Assembly: GCA_963605415.1 (NCBI GenBank)
Contig: CAVCUL010000008.1
Span: 1-64,000 of the forward strand
DNA from: CAG-217 sp963605415
GTDB taxonomy: Bacteria; Bacillota; Clostridia; Oscillospirales; Acutalibacteraceae
Length of the DNA stretch: 64,000 nucleotides
Direction of reading: 5' to 3'
Every line of letters starts with the position of its first letter. The stretch's first letter is position 1. Shown here one piece after another: positions 16,815 to 25,284 of this stretch. The notes under the pieces were generated by a model. The model did not search any database. It was not told the DNA's origin and was given only the letters and a program-made list of their open reading frames with translations. A program made the position numbers and the translations under genes.

Positions 16815-18164
16815 ATGCAGAGATCTGATTTTTTTAAAAAGTTAATCACGCTGATTTTGCCCATTGTCTTTCAGCAGTTTATGCTGGCGCTGGTCAGTGC
16901 ATCTGATGCGGTTATGCTGGGCATGCTGCGGCAGGATGCCTTGTCGGCCGTGTCTTTGGCCGGGCAGGTAACCTTTGTGGAGAATCTGTTTTTTGCCGCC
17001 GTAACCATCGGGCTTTCTACTCTTGCGGCGCAATACTGGGGCAAAAATGATCGGGCGTCGGTTGAAAAAATATTTGCCTATGTGATGAAGGTAACGGCGC
17101 TGGTATCCCTGGGCTTCTTTTTGGCAGCGCTGTGTTTGCCACAGGCGCTGATGGGTGTTTTTACCAGGGACAAGGCGTTAATTGACGGCGGCGCGGTCTA
17201 TCTTCGGGCGGTGTCTCTTTCGTACTTTTTAACCGGTATCTCCCAGATTTGCCTTTGTATTTTGAAAAATACCGGCAAGGCAGGAAGGTCCAGTCTGATT
17301 AGTGCCATGAGCGTGGTTATCAATTTGGTGTTGAATGCAGTTTTTATTTTCGGACTGCTGGGTGCGCCGCGGCTGGAGATTGCCGGTGCCGCGCTGGCTA
17401 CGGTGCTTGCACGGCTGATTGAGGTTCTTTGGTGCGCGCTGGAGATTGCCAAAAAGAACAGCGTCAAGTTGCGGGGCGCATATCTGCTGCGCAATGATTT
17501 GTGCCTGCGCCGGGATTTTTGGAAGTATACGGCGCCGGTTTTAGGCAATGAGGCGGCGTGGGGGATCGGCTTTACCATGTATTCCGTGATTATGGGGCAC
17601 TTGGGTACGGACGCGGTTGCGGCAAATGCCGTTGCCAATATTGTAAAGAATTTGATCGCCTGCTTTTGCTTGGGGCTGGGCAGCGGCGGGGGCATTATGG
17701 TGGGTCACCAGCTGGGTGCCGGCCGATTTGAGGATGCAAAACGCGATGGCGGCAAGCTATGCCGACTGTCCGTCCTTTGCGGTATTGCCTCCGGTCTGGT
17801 TCTGTTGGCGCTTAGTCCGCTGATTTTGTCCTTTACAGGGCTAAGCGCCACCGCTAAAGGATATTTGAAATGGATGCTTTGGATGTGTGCCTATTACATG
17901 ATCGGCAAATCCGTAAACGGTACCACGATTGCGGGCATTTTTTGCGCCGGCGGGGATACAAAATTTGGCTTTTTGTGCGATACGGTCACCATGTGGTGCT
18001 TTACAGTGCCGCTGGGTATGCTGGCCGCCTTTGTATTCAAATGGCCGGTGCCGGTGGTATATTTTATTGTGAATTTGGACGAGATTGTCAAGCTGCCGGC
18101 AGTGTACCGGCATTATAAAAAATACAAATGGGTCAAGGATTTGACTGTAAAAACGGAGGGTTAA
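16815..18164 (+). CDS. MATE-family multidrug/toxin efflux protein
   Basis: Predicted Na+- or H+-driven exporter of the MATE (NorM/DinF-like) family, 12 membrane helices over 449 residues in two similar halves. Typical features are an early PIVFQQFM segment, ISQICLCILKNTGKAGRSS after helix 4 and the second-half repeat starting near APVLGNEAAWGIG. ATG 16815 is chosen (GAGGCGAGG upstream); an in-frame GTG at 16788 is possible but has no ribosome site. Its stop nearly abuts the next gene (start 18167), so the two form an operon, divergent from an AraC regulator. Confidence 0.88.
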   Translation: MQRSDFFKKLITLILPIVFQQFMLALVSASDAVMLGMLRQDALSAVSLAGQVTFVENLFFAAVTIGLSTLAAQYWGKNDRASVEKIFAYVMKVTALVSLGFFLAALCLPQALMGVFTRDKALIDGGAVYLRAVSLSYFLTGISQICLCILKNTGKAGRSSLISAMSVVINLVLNAVFIFGLLGAPRLEIAGAALATVLARLIEVLWCALEIAKKNSVKLRGAYLLRNDLCLRRDFWKYTAPVLGNEAAWGIGFTMYSVIMGHLGTDAVAANAVANIVKNLIACFCLGLGSGGGIMVGHQLGAGRFEDAKRDGGKLCRLSVLCGIASGLVLLALSPLILSFTGLSATAKGYLKWMLWMCAYYMIGKSVNGTTIAGIFCAGGDTKFGFLCDTVTMWCFTVPLGMLAAFVFKWPVPVVYFIVNLDEIVKLPAVYRHYKKYKWVKDLTVKTEG

Positions 18165-18166
18165 GT

Positions 18167-18832
18167 ATGTATAACAACATTAACGAATGGGACCGTATGG
18201 TTGCAGGCAAGCTGTACAATTCTGCCAGTAAGGATTTGTTTAAGCGCCACGCGCTGGGGATGACCCGGTGTGACCGCTTTAATAAAATCGCCCTTTGGCG
18301 AATCAAAACAAAGCAGCGGGCGCTGGAGAGACTGATCCCCTCTGCCAAGGGGAAGGATTTGTTTGTATTTGCGCCGTTTTACTGTGAATACGGTGTCAAT
18401 ATTCATGTGGGACAGGGGTGCTTTATCAATTACAGCTGCACCTTTTTGGATGTGGCACCCATCACCCTGGGCGACGGCGTTTGGGTTGGTGCAAATGTGA
18501 CGTTGGCTACCCCCAATCATCCATTCCTTGCAGAGGAGCGCTTGCCCGCCGACTATCCGGACGGCAAGCATGATTTGGAATATGCGGCGCCCATTACCAT
18601 TGAGAATAACTGTTGGATCTGCTCCGGTGCCACCATCTGCGGCGGCGTTACTATTGGTGAAAACAGCATTGTGGCTGCCGGTGCCGTGGTGAGCCGGGAT
18701 GTTCCGCCGGGCAGCATTGTGGCCGGTGTGCCGGCTCGGGTGCTGCGTCCAATTGATGAAAAGGACCGTATGCACGTATGGGAGACCTATGAGAAAAATG
18801 CAATCCCCGTCTCCGATCGAAAAAAAGGGTAA
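18167..18832 (+). CDS. Sugar O-acetyltransferase (Maa/LacA family), second copy
   Basis: Hexapeptide-repeat acetyltransferase similar to the 15140 gene but with a different cap (MVAGKLYNSASKDLFKRH). Active-site His in ATPNHPF (about residue 121), beta-helix to residue about 205 and end motif VAGVPARVLRPI. 221 residues. GGAGGG lies six bases upstream and the gene starts three bases after the MATE stop, which implies translational coupling. Pairing an acetylase with an exporter suggests a modify-and-expel detoxification unit; this is inference from context. Confidence 0.9.
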   Translation: MYNNINEWDRMVAGKLYNSASKDLFKRHALGMTRCDRFNKIALWRIKTKQRALERLIPSAKGKDLFVFAPFYCEYGVNIHVGQGCFINYSCTFLDVAPITLGDGVWVGANVTLATPNHPFLAEERLPADYPDGKHDLEYAAPITIENNCWICSGATICGGVTIGENSIVAAGAVVSRDVPPGSIVAGVPARVLRPIDEKDRMHVWETYEKNAIPVSDRKKG

Positions 18833-18857
18833 TATTTTTCCTTTGCAGCAAAAAAAT

Positions 18858-18900
18858 GCCCCGCAGGCAGCCGAAACAGCCGCTTGCGGGGTGATTTCTT
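18858..18900. terminator. Probable terminator hairpin between convergent genes
   Basis: CCCCGCAGGC... / GCTTGCGGGG imperfect stem followed by GATTTCTT; it sits between the converging acetyltransferase and aldolase genes. Confidence 0.5.
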
Positions 18901-18911
18901 ATAAATAATAC

Positions 18912-19889
18912 TCAGTCGTTGTCCAGCAGGGATTTGTAGAATTCGCAGTAATCTGTGCGGTGCTGGGCGGTAAAGGTCATGGCCTCCCGGGGGTGGCGGT
19001 TCAGCTGGCCGGTGAACATATATTGCAGGTCAAAGCCCCACTGCACCCCGGACTCCCGCAGGGGGATCATGTACTTCTCAATAAAGATCAGCAGGCTGTA
19101 CAGGCTGTACTTGGGGTTCTTTAAGAAGCCCAGCAGCAGCTCCATGGCGCAGTTGCCGGCGCCTCGGCCCATACCCATAGCGGTGGCGTCCAGGTAGGAC
19201 ACGCCGTAGGACAGGGTCTCAATGGTGTTGGCAAAGGCCAGGTTCTGATTGTTGTGGGCGTGGAAGCCTACCTGCTTACCGGTAGCGGCGGCCGCCTCCA
19301 GGTACCGCTGGGCCAGCACGCCGGCATTCTCCGGATACAGGGAGCCGTAGCTGTCTACCAGATAGATCACATCTACCGAGGAACTGCACAGCATCTCCAG
19401 CGCCTCGCTCACCTGGCCGGAACCGGCCTGGCTGATGGCCATAATGTTGCAGGTGGTCTCGTACCCCAGATCATGAAAATACTCAATCATTTCAATAGCC
19501 GCCGGGATCTGGTGAATATAGCAGGCCACGCGCACCATGTCAATGACGCTTTCGCTCTTCGGCAAAAAGTCCGTCTTAAAATCGCAGCGGCCCACATCTG
19601 CCATCACGGAGATTTTCATATCGCTTACATTTTCGCCAACGATGGCCTGAATGTCCTCTTCTTTGCAGAATTTCCACTTGCCAAAATCCGCCTCGTTGAA
19701 AAGGGTGCGGCTGGCCTTATACCCAAACTCCATATAGTCCACGCCGCTTTTGATGTTGGTCTTATACAGTTCCCGCACAAATTCGTCGCTGAAGTCAAAG
19801 TTGTTGCACAGTCCGCCGTCGCGAATGGTGGCGTCCAGCACCTGAATGTCGGTGCGCACGCCCATTAAATTGCCTTTTCTGGGGGTCAT
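18912..19889 (-). CDS. DRE-TIM aldolase-domain protein (HMGL-like)
   Basis: Metal-dependent carbon-carbon bond enzyme of the DRE-TIM metallolyase fold (4-hydroxy-2-oxovalerate aldolase / HMG-CoA lyase group). The signature LDATIRDGGL replaces the classical DRE with 'T-IRDGG' (about residues 18-27), and the metal-binding GFHAHNNQNLA lies near residue 200. Substrate cannot be assigned. In many genomes such proteins sit in polysaccharide or secondary-metabolite loci; here it stands alone. Start 19889 is preceded by AGGAG at nine bases. 325 residues. Confidence 0.85.
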   Translation of the reverse strand: MTPRKGNLMGVRTDIQVLDATIRDGGLCNNFDFSDEFVRELYKTNIKSGVDYMEFGYKASRTLFNEADFGKWKFCKEEDIQAIVGENVSDMKISVMADVGRCDFKTDFLPKSESVIDMVRVACYIHQIPAAIEMIEYFHDLGYETTCNIMAISQAGSGQVSEALEMLCSSSVDVIYLVDSYGSLYPENAGVLAQRYLEAAAATGKQVGFHAHNNQNLAFANTIETLSYGVSYLDATAMGMGRGAGNCAMELLLGFLKNPKYSLYSLLIFIEKYMIPLRESGVQWGFDLQYMFTGQLNRHPREAMTFTAQHRTDYCEFYKSLLDND

Positions 19890-20084
19890 GGTCGGTTACT
19901 CCTGTTTCGTTATCATTTTGTCGCTTTTTATCGCTTCGCACTTTAGCGCTTTAAAGCCCATTAGTGCTTAAGTGGTATTATAACACCACCGCCCCCCCTT
20001 GTCAACGGCAAACGACAAAAGAAAAGCAAAAAATCAACACAGCGCGCCCGCAAAACAAGGAACCGTCCCGTGTTCGACAATTTC

Positions 20085-20335
20085 AACCGATTTGCCTCCC
20101 TTGTAAAGGGAGGGGGACCGCCGCAGGTGGTGGAGGGATTGATGCACTCGCTACGAAACAGTCCCCCGGACTGTTTCTCCCAAATGCCGGCGCATTTGGA
20201 GCCTCGTGTCTCTTGCGCTACGCGCAATTCACTCGGGAGCAAGCCCCCGCCCTACGAAAATTTTGCAATCGATTTGTCACCCTTTACAGGGAGCTAAATT
20301 TACAGAACCGGGAACAGTCCCCTGTTCTGTCAGAA
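20085..20335. repeat. Nested palindromic intergenic repeat, copy 6
   Basis: CCTCCCTTgtaaAGGGAGG, 'ccgcaggtggtggagggatt', then 'ctcgctacgaaacagtcccccggactgtttc' and 'gtcaccctttacagggagc' pieces, and a partial 'ggaacagtcccctgttct' palindrome. The right part lies inside the end of the next reading frame (20284-21003). Confidence 0.65.
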
Positions 20336-21003
20336 ACAGGATTTACTGCCAATGCCTTACTTATTCTATCATAGGAATAATACGCAGAATCTGTTTCATT
20401 GATTTCATTCAGGACACTATAATACAAAGATTTTGTAGCGCTATACACTTCCTCTGATTTGGCAGAACATTTCTTGTAAATGGCGTCATTTATTGCAGTA
20501 AATGTTTCGTAATCTGTGTTATTAACAATTTCGGGCTGGGCTGCTAAAATTTCCAATGCACTGGGTGCAATAAACGCATTATAAGAAACACGATTTGAAG
20601 AATTCAGATCGTACAACTTAATATTTTCATACCTGTTTAGCAAAACTTCGCCTATGTCTTCTCTTGTTAGCAGTTCATCAAGTGCATTGCACTGCTTTCT
20701 CAAAGCCGCAAATCCTGTTTCTATGGTATTATACGCATACATGTCGCCAAGAAGAGGATAATTCAAATATGCTGAAACAAGCATATCTGTCGTCATTTCT
20801 TGGATTTCATCATCAGCGATCTGGCAAGCAGCCACCATTTCGTCATGTGTGTTAAGCGTTTTCCATTCAGCACAATCACTTGTTATTTTATATTGATAAT
20901 CATTTTGCACACTCGATTTATCAATATCATAAGCAGCATATGCATAAATATTGGATGATATTGCAATCAAAAATGATAACATACCACAAAAAAATTTTTT
21001 CAT
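20284..21003 (-). CDS. Secreted protein of unknown function, C-terminus inside a repeat
   Basis: Not recognised. Signal peptide at residues 1-24 (hydrophobic core, AYA-A cleavage-like end), then a mostly helical, acidic 200-residue domain with no Cys pairs or catalytic motif that I can name. The DNA is clearly AT-rich, unlike most neighbours. The last about 20 residues are encoded by repeat-family sequence (20284-20335), so the natural C-terminus may have been lost or replaced. It is third in a row behind an ECF sigma factor and a membrane regulator, so a surface-stress output of that pair is possible. Confidence 0.6.
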   Translation of the reverse strand: MKKFFCGMLSFLIAISSNIYAYAAYDIDKSSVQNDYQYKITSDCAEWKTLNTHDEMVAACQIADDEIQEMTTDMLVSAYLNYPLLGDMYAYNTIETGFAALRKQCNALDELLTREDIGEVLLNRYENIKLYDLNSSNRVSYNAFIAPSALEILAAQPEIVNNTDYETFTAINDAIYKKCSAKSEEVYSATKSLYYSVLNEINETDSAYYSYDRISKALAVNPVSDRTGDCSRFCKFSSL

Positions 21004-21051
21004 TATTATACCTCTTTCACATTGAATTTAAAAGAACACTAAGTTGCAGTT

Positions 21052-21840
21052 CTAAATTCTATTCTTTGCAACGAATTCTTCAGCCACTGTAATATCATCG
21101 TCAATTACAATCAAATATTGCGTCATTTCAATTTGGTAAGAGATAAAGGTCTGCTTAGCATTATTGTTTTGACTTTCAAACAAATAAATATCCGTATCTT
21201 GAATCCTAATTTGCTTTGAAGCTATAAAAGTTCCTTCGATTTCTAAATTTTTTATGTTTGTTTCTTGCCCAAATTCTTTCAATTTCATTTGAATATTATT
21301 TTCAAATTCGATGACAACGGTTTTTGTGTTTTCATCAACTTCTTTTTCGATAACTTTGTATGGAGTGTAATACAAATCAAACGGAAGCATAATATTTTCA
21401 ATACCTTCAGCTTCTAATTCATCATACAGTTTATTACCGTTCAAATTATTACTGTATTTTTGTAGCAAATCCTTATCTGAATATTTAATTACAGCTTTAT
21501 TATCAAATATATCAACAAAAATATCTGATATGCGCATATCATTTGCTTTTGCATATACTGTCATGCCAATTGAAATCGAACAAACAACTAAGATTGCAGC
21601 GATGATTATTCTGCTGAATTTTATACGCTTTTTCTTTTTTTTATTGATCACCTTTTCCTTTCCTTGGGGCGTATTTACAATGCTGTATCCGGCAAGATAA
21701 TTCATACAAGCATCAACAAAATCAATATTGATTTCTTGAACTTCCTTTTCAAGTTCCTTTTCCATCATTACTTCAATTGTTTTTTTATTTATCTCCCAAG
21801 ATTCATCGTCCATAAATGCTTTAAAATCATGATTGTTCAT
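21052..21840 (-). CDS. Membrane-anchored anti-sigma-like protein (DUF4367-like)
   Basis: Probable partner of the upstream sigma factor. 262 residues: N-terminal cytoplasmic part of about 75 residues with a Lys-rich stretch (KVINKKKKKRIKF), one transmembrane helix at about 79-100 (IIIAAILVVCSISIGMTVYA), and an extracytoplasmic beta-rich domain resembling DUF4367 (found in anti-sigma and germination-type regulators). No zinc motif of the classical anti-sigma fold is visible. ATG 21840 is favoured by AGGTGAG upstream over the longer frame. 55 bases downstream of the sigma gene. AT-rich. Confidence 0.7.
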   Translation of the reverse strand: MNNHDFKAFMDDESWEINKKTIEVMMEKELEKEVQEINIDFVDACMNYLAGYSIVNTPQGKEKVINKKKKKRIKFSRIIIAAILVVCSISIGMTVYAKANDMRISDIFVDIFDNKAVIKYSDKDLLQKYSNNLNGNKLYDELEAEGIENIMLPFDLYYTPYKVIEKEVDENTKTVVIEFENNIQMKLKEFGQETNIKNLEIEGTFIASKQIRIQDTDIYLFESQNNNAKQTFISYQIEMTQYLIVIDDDITVAEEFVAKNRI

Positions 21841-21895
21841 TGCTTTTATCTCACCTACTCTATTAGTAACACACATCTTGATTTGTTATAAAAGA

Positions 21896-22435
21896 TTACA
21901 GATTTTTTGTTTTTTCTTTTACCAAACATTTGATTTTCTGTCTTAGAATGAAAATTCTCTGTCTGATACAGGTCTCACTGCAATTGTATTCTGCAGCAAG
22001 CTGTTTCGTCGTCTGATAAGAACTTTTATAATTCTTACAAGTCTTTGAAAGCAAAATTCGCTCGCTCTCAGACAATTCGGAAAGGATTTCATTTTTCAAT
22101 CTAACAATCACATCGTAATCAACCTTGAAAAATTCCTGTTCAATCGGAATATCAAAATCCGTTTGGTACATGGAAAAATGCTTGTTTTTCTCTTTATCAA
22201 TATCTCTGAATTTTAATTTAACAAAATTGCTTGCTGTTTTGATTAAAAACTGTTTTGGATATTCAAGTTTTGTATCCTTTGATAATTGTTCAAAGAGAAC
22301 TCTGAATGTATCTTGAACGCAATCCTCAGCATAGTCTGGGTAGTCATTCAGCTTATAATAGCAATACCGACGAATATATTCGACATATTTATTATAATAG
22401 CATTCAAATTGATTATAAATATCATCTTTTAACAT
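21896..22435 (-). CDS. ECF-type RNA polymerase sigma factor
   Basis: Directs RNA polymerase to a small regulon. 179 residues. Region 2 lies at about residues 15-80 (YVEYIRRYCYYKL... DYAEDCVQDTFRVLFEQ), region 4 at about 120-170 with a helix-turn-helix (TTKQLAAEYNCSETCIRQRIF). ATG 22435 is chosen because GAGGA precedes it by five bases; the ATG at 22447 has no site. First gene of an AT-rich three-gene unit with a membrane partner, so signalling through regulated release is likely by analogy. Confidence 0.88.
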   Translation of the reverse strand: MLKDDIYNQFECYYNKYVEYIRRYCYYKLNDYPDYAEDCVQDTFRVLFEQLSKDTKLEYPKQFLIKTASNFVKLKFRDIDKEKNKHFSMYQTDFDIPIEQEFFKVDYDVIVRLKNEILSELSESERILLSKTCKNYKSSYQTTKQLAAEYNCSETCIRQRIFILRQKIKCLVKEKTKNL

Positions 22436-22567
22436 AATAGTCCTCATACAAAAAGAATTTTATCATAAATAAAATATATCGGATTATGCAAAGAAAGACA
22501 ACAAAATATGTCCTCCTACTCTTTATAACGGTTTTAATAGAAAAAACGGTTACAAATCTTATAAGTT

Positions 22568-22596
22568 TATTTAACACACTTTTCAAAAATTGTCAA
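22568..22596 (-). promoter_or_regulatory. Promoter of the sigma factor operon
   Basis: Minus strand TTGACA (22591-22596), 17 bases, TAAATA (22568-22573). The leader to the start codon is about 130 bases long. Confidence 0.65.
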
Positions 22597-22613
22597 TAGA
22601 AATAGCCAAAATG

Positions 22614-22650
22614 CAAAAAAAATCGGCGCCCTTGTTTGTAAGGGCGCCGC
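22614..22650 (-). terminator. Terminator of ppa
   Basis: GGCGCCCTT / AAGGGCGCC stem followed on the minus strand by GATTTTTTT. Confidence 0.8.
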
Positions 22651-22670
22651 GGTTTATACGGGCTTTTGGG

Positions 22671-23207
22671 TTACATTTGGAATTTGCGGATATACTCATC
22701 CATGCAGGCCTGAATAATGGCTTCTGCCTTTTCCCGGTCATCCACCTCTAAGACGGAGGTGCTCTTGCTCACCTCCAGGGTTTTGTATACCTCAAAGAAG
22801 TGCTTGATCTCCTCAAAATAGTGGGCGGGCAACTGGTCAATGTTGGTGTAGCAGTTGTAGTTGGGGTCATTTACCGGCACGGCGATGATCTTCTCATCCT
22901 TGGCGCCGCCGTCCTCCATCATCAGCACGCCGATGGGGGCGCACTCCACAATGGTCATGGGGAGGATTTGCTCACTGCACAGCACCAGTACATCCAGCGG
23001 GTCCTTGTCGCTGGCGTAGGTGCGGGGGATAAAGCCGTAGTTGGCCGGGTAGTGGGTAGAGGTAAAGAGCACCCGATCCAGCTTTAGCATACCGGTCTCC
23101 TTGTCCAGTTCGTACTTGTTTTTGCCACCTTTTTGAATTTCGATTACGGCGTAAAAGCGGTCTTTGCGGATCCGCTTGGGGCTAATATCATGCCAAATGT
23201 TCATCAT
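22671..23207 (-). CDS. ppa: Inorganic pyrophosphatase, family I
   Basis: Soluble Mg-dependent enzyme that splits pyrophosphate to two phosphates and pulls biosynthetic reactions forward. 178 residues. Family I features: the KYELDKETG and DRVLFTSTHYPANYGFIPRT region, and the Asp signature DKDPLDVLVL (about residues 67-76), with a further acidic cluster MMEDGGAKDEK. Two adjacent ATGs (23207, 23204); AGGAGG fits the second best. Single gene with its own terminator. Interesting next to ppdK, which produces or uses PPi. Confidence 0.95.
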   Translation of the reverse strand: MMNIWHDISPKRIRKDRFYAVIEIQKGGKNKYELDKETGMLKLDRVLFTSTHYPANYGFIPRTYASDKDPLDVLVLCSEQILPMTIVECAPIGVLMMEDGGAKDEKIIAVPVNDPNYNCYTNIDQLPAHYFEEIKHFFEVYKTLEVSKSTSVLEVDDREKAEAIIQACMDEYIRKFQM

Positions 23208-23318
23208 GACGCCTCCTTCTGGGGTTCTTGGTTGTTCTCTTTTTCGTATACCCTTATTTTACCATAGTCCCCGGCGGGGTGCAAGGGAGTGGGCGGCGGC
23301 ATTTTCCACGAACTTTTG

Positions 23319-23347
23319 TTGTAATTCCCGCATTTTTATGGTACTAT
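23319..23347 (+). promoter_or_regulatory. Promoter of obgE-mrnC
   Basis: TTGTAA (23319-23324), 17 bases, TACTAT (23342-23347), about 34 bases before the start. Confidence 0.5.
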
Positions 23348-23380
23348 TGAAAAAACAACACAGAAAGGAAGGGATACCCA

Positions 23381-24652
23381 GTGTTTGCAGATATTGCGAA
23401 AATCAAAATCAAAGGCGGCGACGGCGGTGCCGGTGCAGTGGCCTTTCATCGAGAGAAGTATGTGGCAGCGGGCGGCCCGGACGGCGGCGACGGTGGCAAG
23501 GGCGGCGATGTGGTGTTTGTGGTAGACGACAATTTGGCTACCCTGGCCGACTTTCGCTACAAGCGGAAATATGCGGCTCAGAACGGCGAGCCCGGCCGTG
23601 GCGGTCGGCAGTACGGCCGCAAGGGTCAGGATCTGGAAATTCGTGTGCCCCGGGGTACGGTGATCCGTGAGGTGCAAAGCGGCGCCGTGATGGCGGATAT
23701 GAGCAAGACCCAGCGGTTTGTTGCAGCCAAGGGCGGCAAGGGCGGCTGGGGCAATATGCACTTTGCCACTCCCACCCGGCAGGTGCCCCGCTTTGCCAAG
23801 CCCGGCGTGCCCGGTGAGGAGTGGGAGGTCAGCCTGGAGCTGAAGCTGATTGCGGATGTGGGGCTGATCGGCTTTCCCAGCGTGGGCAAAAGCAGCCTGA
23901 TCTCCGTGGTCAGCCAGGCCAAGCCCAAGATCGGCGACTACCATTTTACCACCCTGGTACCCAATTTGGGTGTGGTGTCCATGGGCGAGGGCAACAGCTT
24001 TGTGCTGGCAGATATTCCCGGGCTGATCGAGGGCGCGTCAGACGGCGTGGGCCTGGGTCACGACTTTTTGCGCCATGTGGAGCGCTGCCGGTTGCTGGTG
24101 CACCTGGTGGATGTAAGCGGTCACGAGGGGCGGGACCCGATCGCGGATTTTGACGCCATTAACCGGGAGCTGGAGAAGTTCAACCCGGAGTTGGCCAAGG
24201 CGCCCCAGATCGTGGCGGGCAACAAAATTGATATGGCGGAGCCGGAGCAAATTGAGCGGCTGAAAGCCTATGTAGAGGCCAAGGGCTACGACTACTATTC
24301 CATTTGCGCCCCCATTCAGGAGGGCACTCGGGAGCTGATGAACGCGGTGTGGAACCGGCTGCAAACCCTGCCCCCGGTAAAGGAGTACCAGCCGGAGGAG
24401 ATCCCCACGGAGCTGCTGGTGCAAAACAGCAATGGCTTTACCATCACCAACCCGGAGCCGGGCTACTACCTGGTAGAGGCCCCCTGGTTCCCCAAGGTGC
24501 TTAAGGGCATTGATGTGGAGGACTACGAGGCGCTGCAATATATGCAGCGGGTGCTGGAGAAGAGCGGTGTGTTTGAGGCCCTGCGGCAGCGGGGGATCCA
24601 GGAGGGCGATATTGTCAGCCTGTATGATATTGAGTTTGAGTACATTCCGTAA
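23381..24652 (+). CDS. obgE: GTPase Obg (CgtA)
   Basis: Essential ribosome-assembly and stress GTPase of the large subunit. Glycine-rich Obg domain at residues 1-158; G domain with GFPSVGKSS (164-172), DIPGL (211-215) and NKID; C-terminal OCT domain from about residue 345 that ends the 423-residue protein. GTG start with AAAGGAAGGG upstream. mrnC follows after nine bases, so the pair is probably one operon, both linked to ribosome maturation. Confidence 0.96.
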   Translation: MFADIAKIKIKGGDGGAGAVAFHREKYVAAGGPDGGDGGKGGDVVFVVDDNLATLADFRYKRKYAAQNGEPGRGGRQYGRKGQDLEIRVPRGTVIREVQSGAVMADMSKTQRFVAAKGGKGGWGNMHFATPTRQVPRFAKPGVPGEEWEVSLELKLIADVGLIGFPSVGKSSLISVVSQAKPKIGDYHFTTLVPNLGVVSMGEGNSFVLADIPGLIEGASDGVGLGHDFLRHVERCRLLVHLVDVSGHEGRDPIADFDAINRELEKFNPELAKAPQIVAGNKIDMAEPEQIERLKAYVEAKGYDYYSICAPIQEGTRELMNAVWNRLQTLPPVKEYQPEEIPTELLVQNSNGFTITNPEPGYYLVEAPWFPKVLKGIDVEDYEALQYMQRVLEKSGVFEALRQRGIQEGDIVSLYDIEFEYIP

Positions 24653-24661
24653 GGAGTAAGT

Positions 24662-25057
24662 ATGGAAGCGTTGAATACAGACCCGCGGCAGCTAAGCCCG
24701 CTGAATTTGGCCTTTATCGGCGACTGCGTGTATGAGATGCAGGTGCGCTGCCACCTGGTGGCGCAGGCAAATCGGCCGGTGAACGACCTGCACCGGGAGA
24801 GCGTTAAGTTCGTCAGCGCCAAGGCCCAGACGGCGGCCTTTGCCCGTATGGAGCCGCTGTTGACAGAGGAAGAGCTGGCGGTGTTTAAGCGGGGCCGCAA
24901 TGCCAAGACCGGCCACCAGCCCAAGAGCGCCACCGTAGGCGAGTACCACTGTGCCACCGGGGTGGAGGCCCTGTTCGGCTACCTGTACCTGACCGGCCAA
25001 ACGGAGCGGATCAATGAACTGTTTGCCGTGATCTTCCGGCGATCAGACCGTCGATAA
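24662..25057 (+). CDS. mrnC: Mini-ribonuclease III
   Basis: RNase III catalytic domain without a dsRNA-binding domain; in Bacillus it trims 23S rRNA ends. 131 residues. The nuclease signature appears as NLAFIGDCVYEMQVR (about residues 18-32) with the downstream acidic pair in EYHCATGVEALFGYLYL (about residues 99-115). It starts nine bases after obgE with AAGGAG. The pairing with Obg fits a shared ribosome maturation role. Confidence 0.93.
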   Translation: MEALNTDPRQLSPLNLAFIGDCVYEMQVRCHLVAQANRPVNDLHRESVKFVSAKAQTAAFARMEPLLTEEELAVFKRGRNAKTGHQPKSATVGEYHCATGVEALFGYLYLTGQTERINELFAVIFRRSDRR

Positions 25058-25094
25058 AGCGGCTAAACCGCGCCGGTTAAAAATGAAGTAGTCC

Positions 25095-25125
25095 ATTCGT
25101 AGGGCAGGGGCTTGCTCCTGCCGCT
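25095..25125. repeat. Short repeat-family fragment
   Basis: 'cgtagggcaggggcttgctcctgcc' module also seen near 3015, 20235 and 49300 in variant form. Confidence 0.5.
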
Positions 25126-25152
25126 GACATTTGTTGTTATGATTGATTTGAA

Positions 25153-25190
25153 AAAAGCGGCTTGAACATCGAGTTCAAGCCGCTTTTGGC
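25153..25190 (+). terminator. Terminator of obgE-mrnC
   Basis: AAAAGCGGCTTGAA / TTCAAGCCGCTTTT stem, usable in both directions. Confidence 0.8.
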
Positions 25191-25225
25191 GCTTTTTATC
25201 TCGCTTTCTCTTGGTCTGTCAGCGT

Positions 25226-25263
25226 GCAAAAAAAGACCGGCAGGCGAACCTGTCGGTCTTTGG
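25226..25263 (-). terminator. Terminator of gap
   Basis: Minus-strand AAGACCGaCAGG / CCTGcCGGTCTT stem followed by a run of T. Confidence 0.8.
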
Positions 25264-25284
25264 TTTTCTCTGTATCGAGGAGGA

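Noticed and set aside
15804..18832. Antibiotic resistance cassette of known type
   Set aside because: The acetyltransferases belong to the Maa/LacA sugar group and not to the chloramphenicol or streptogramin xenobiotic groups as far as motifs show; no resistance call is justified.
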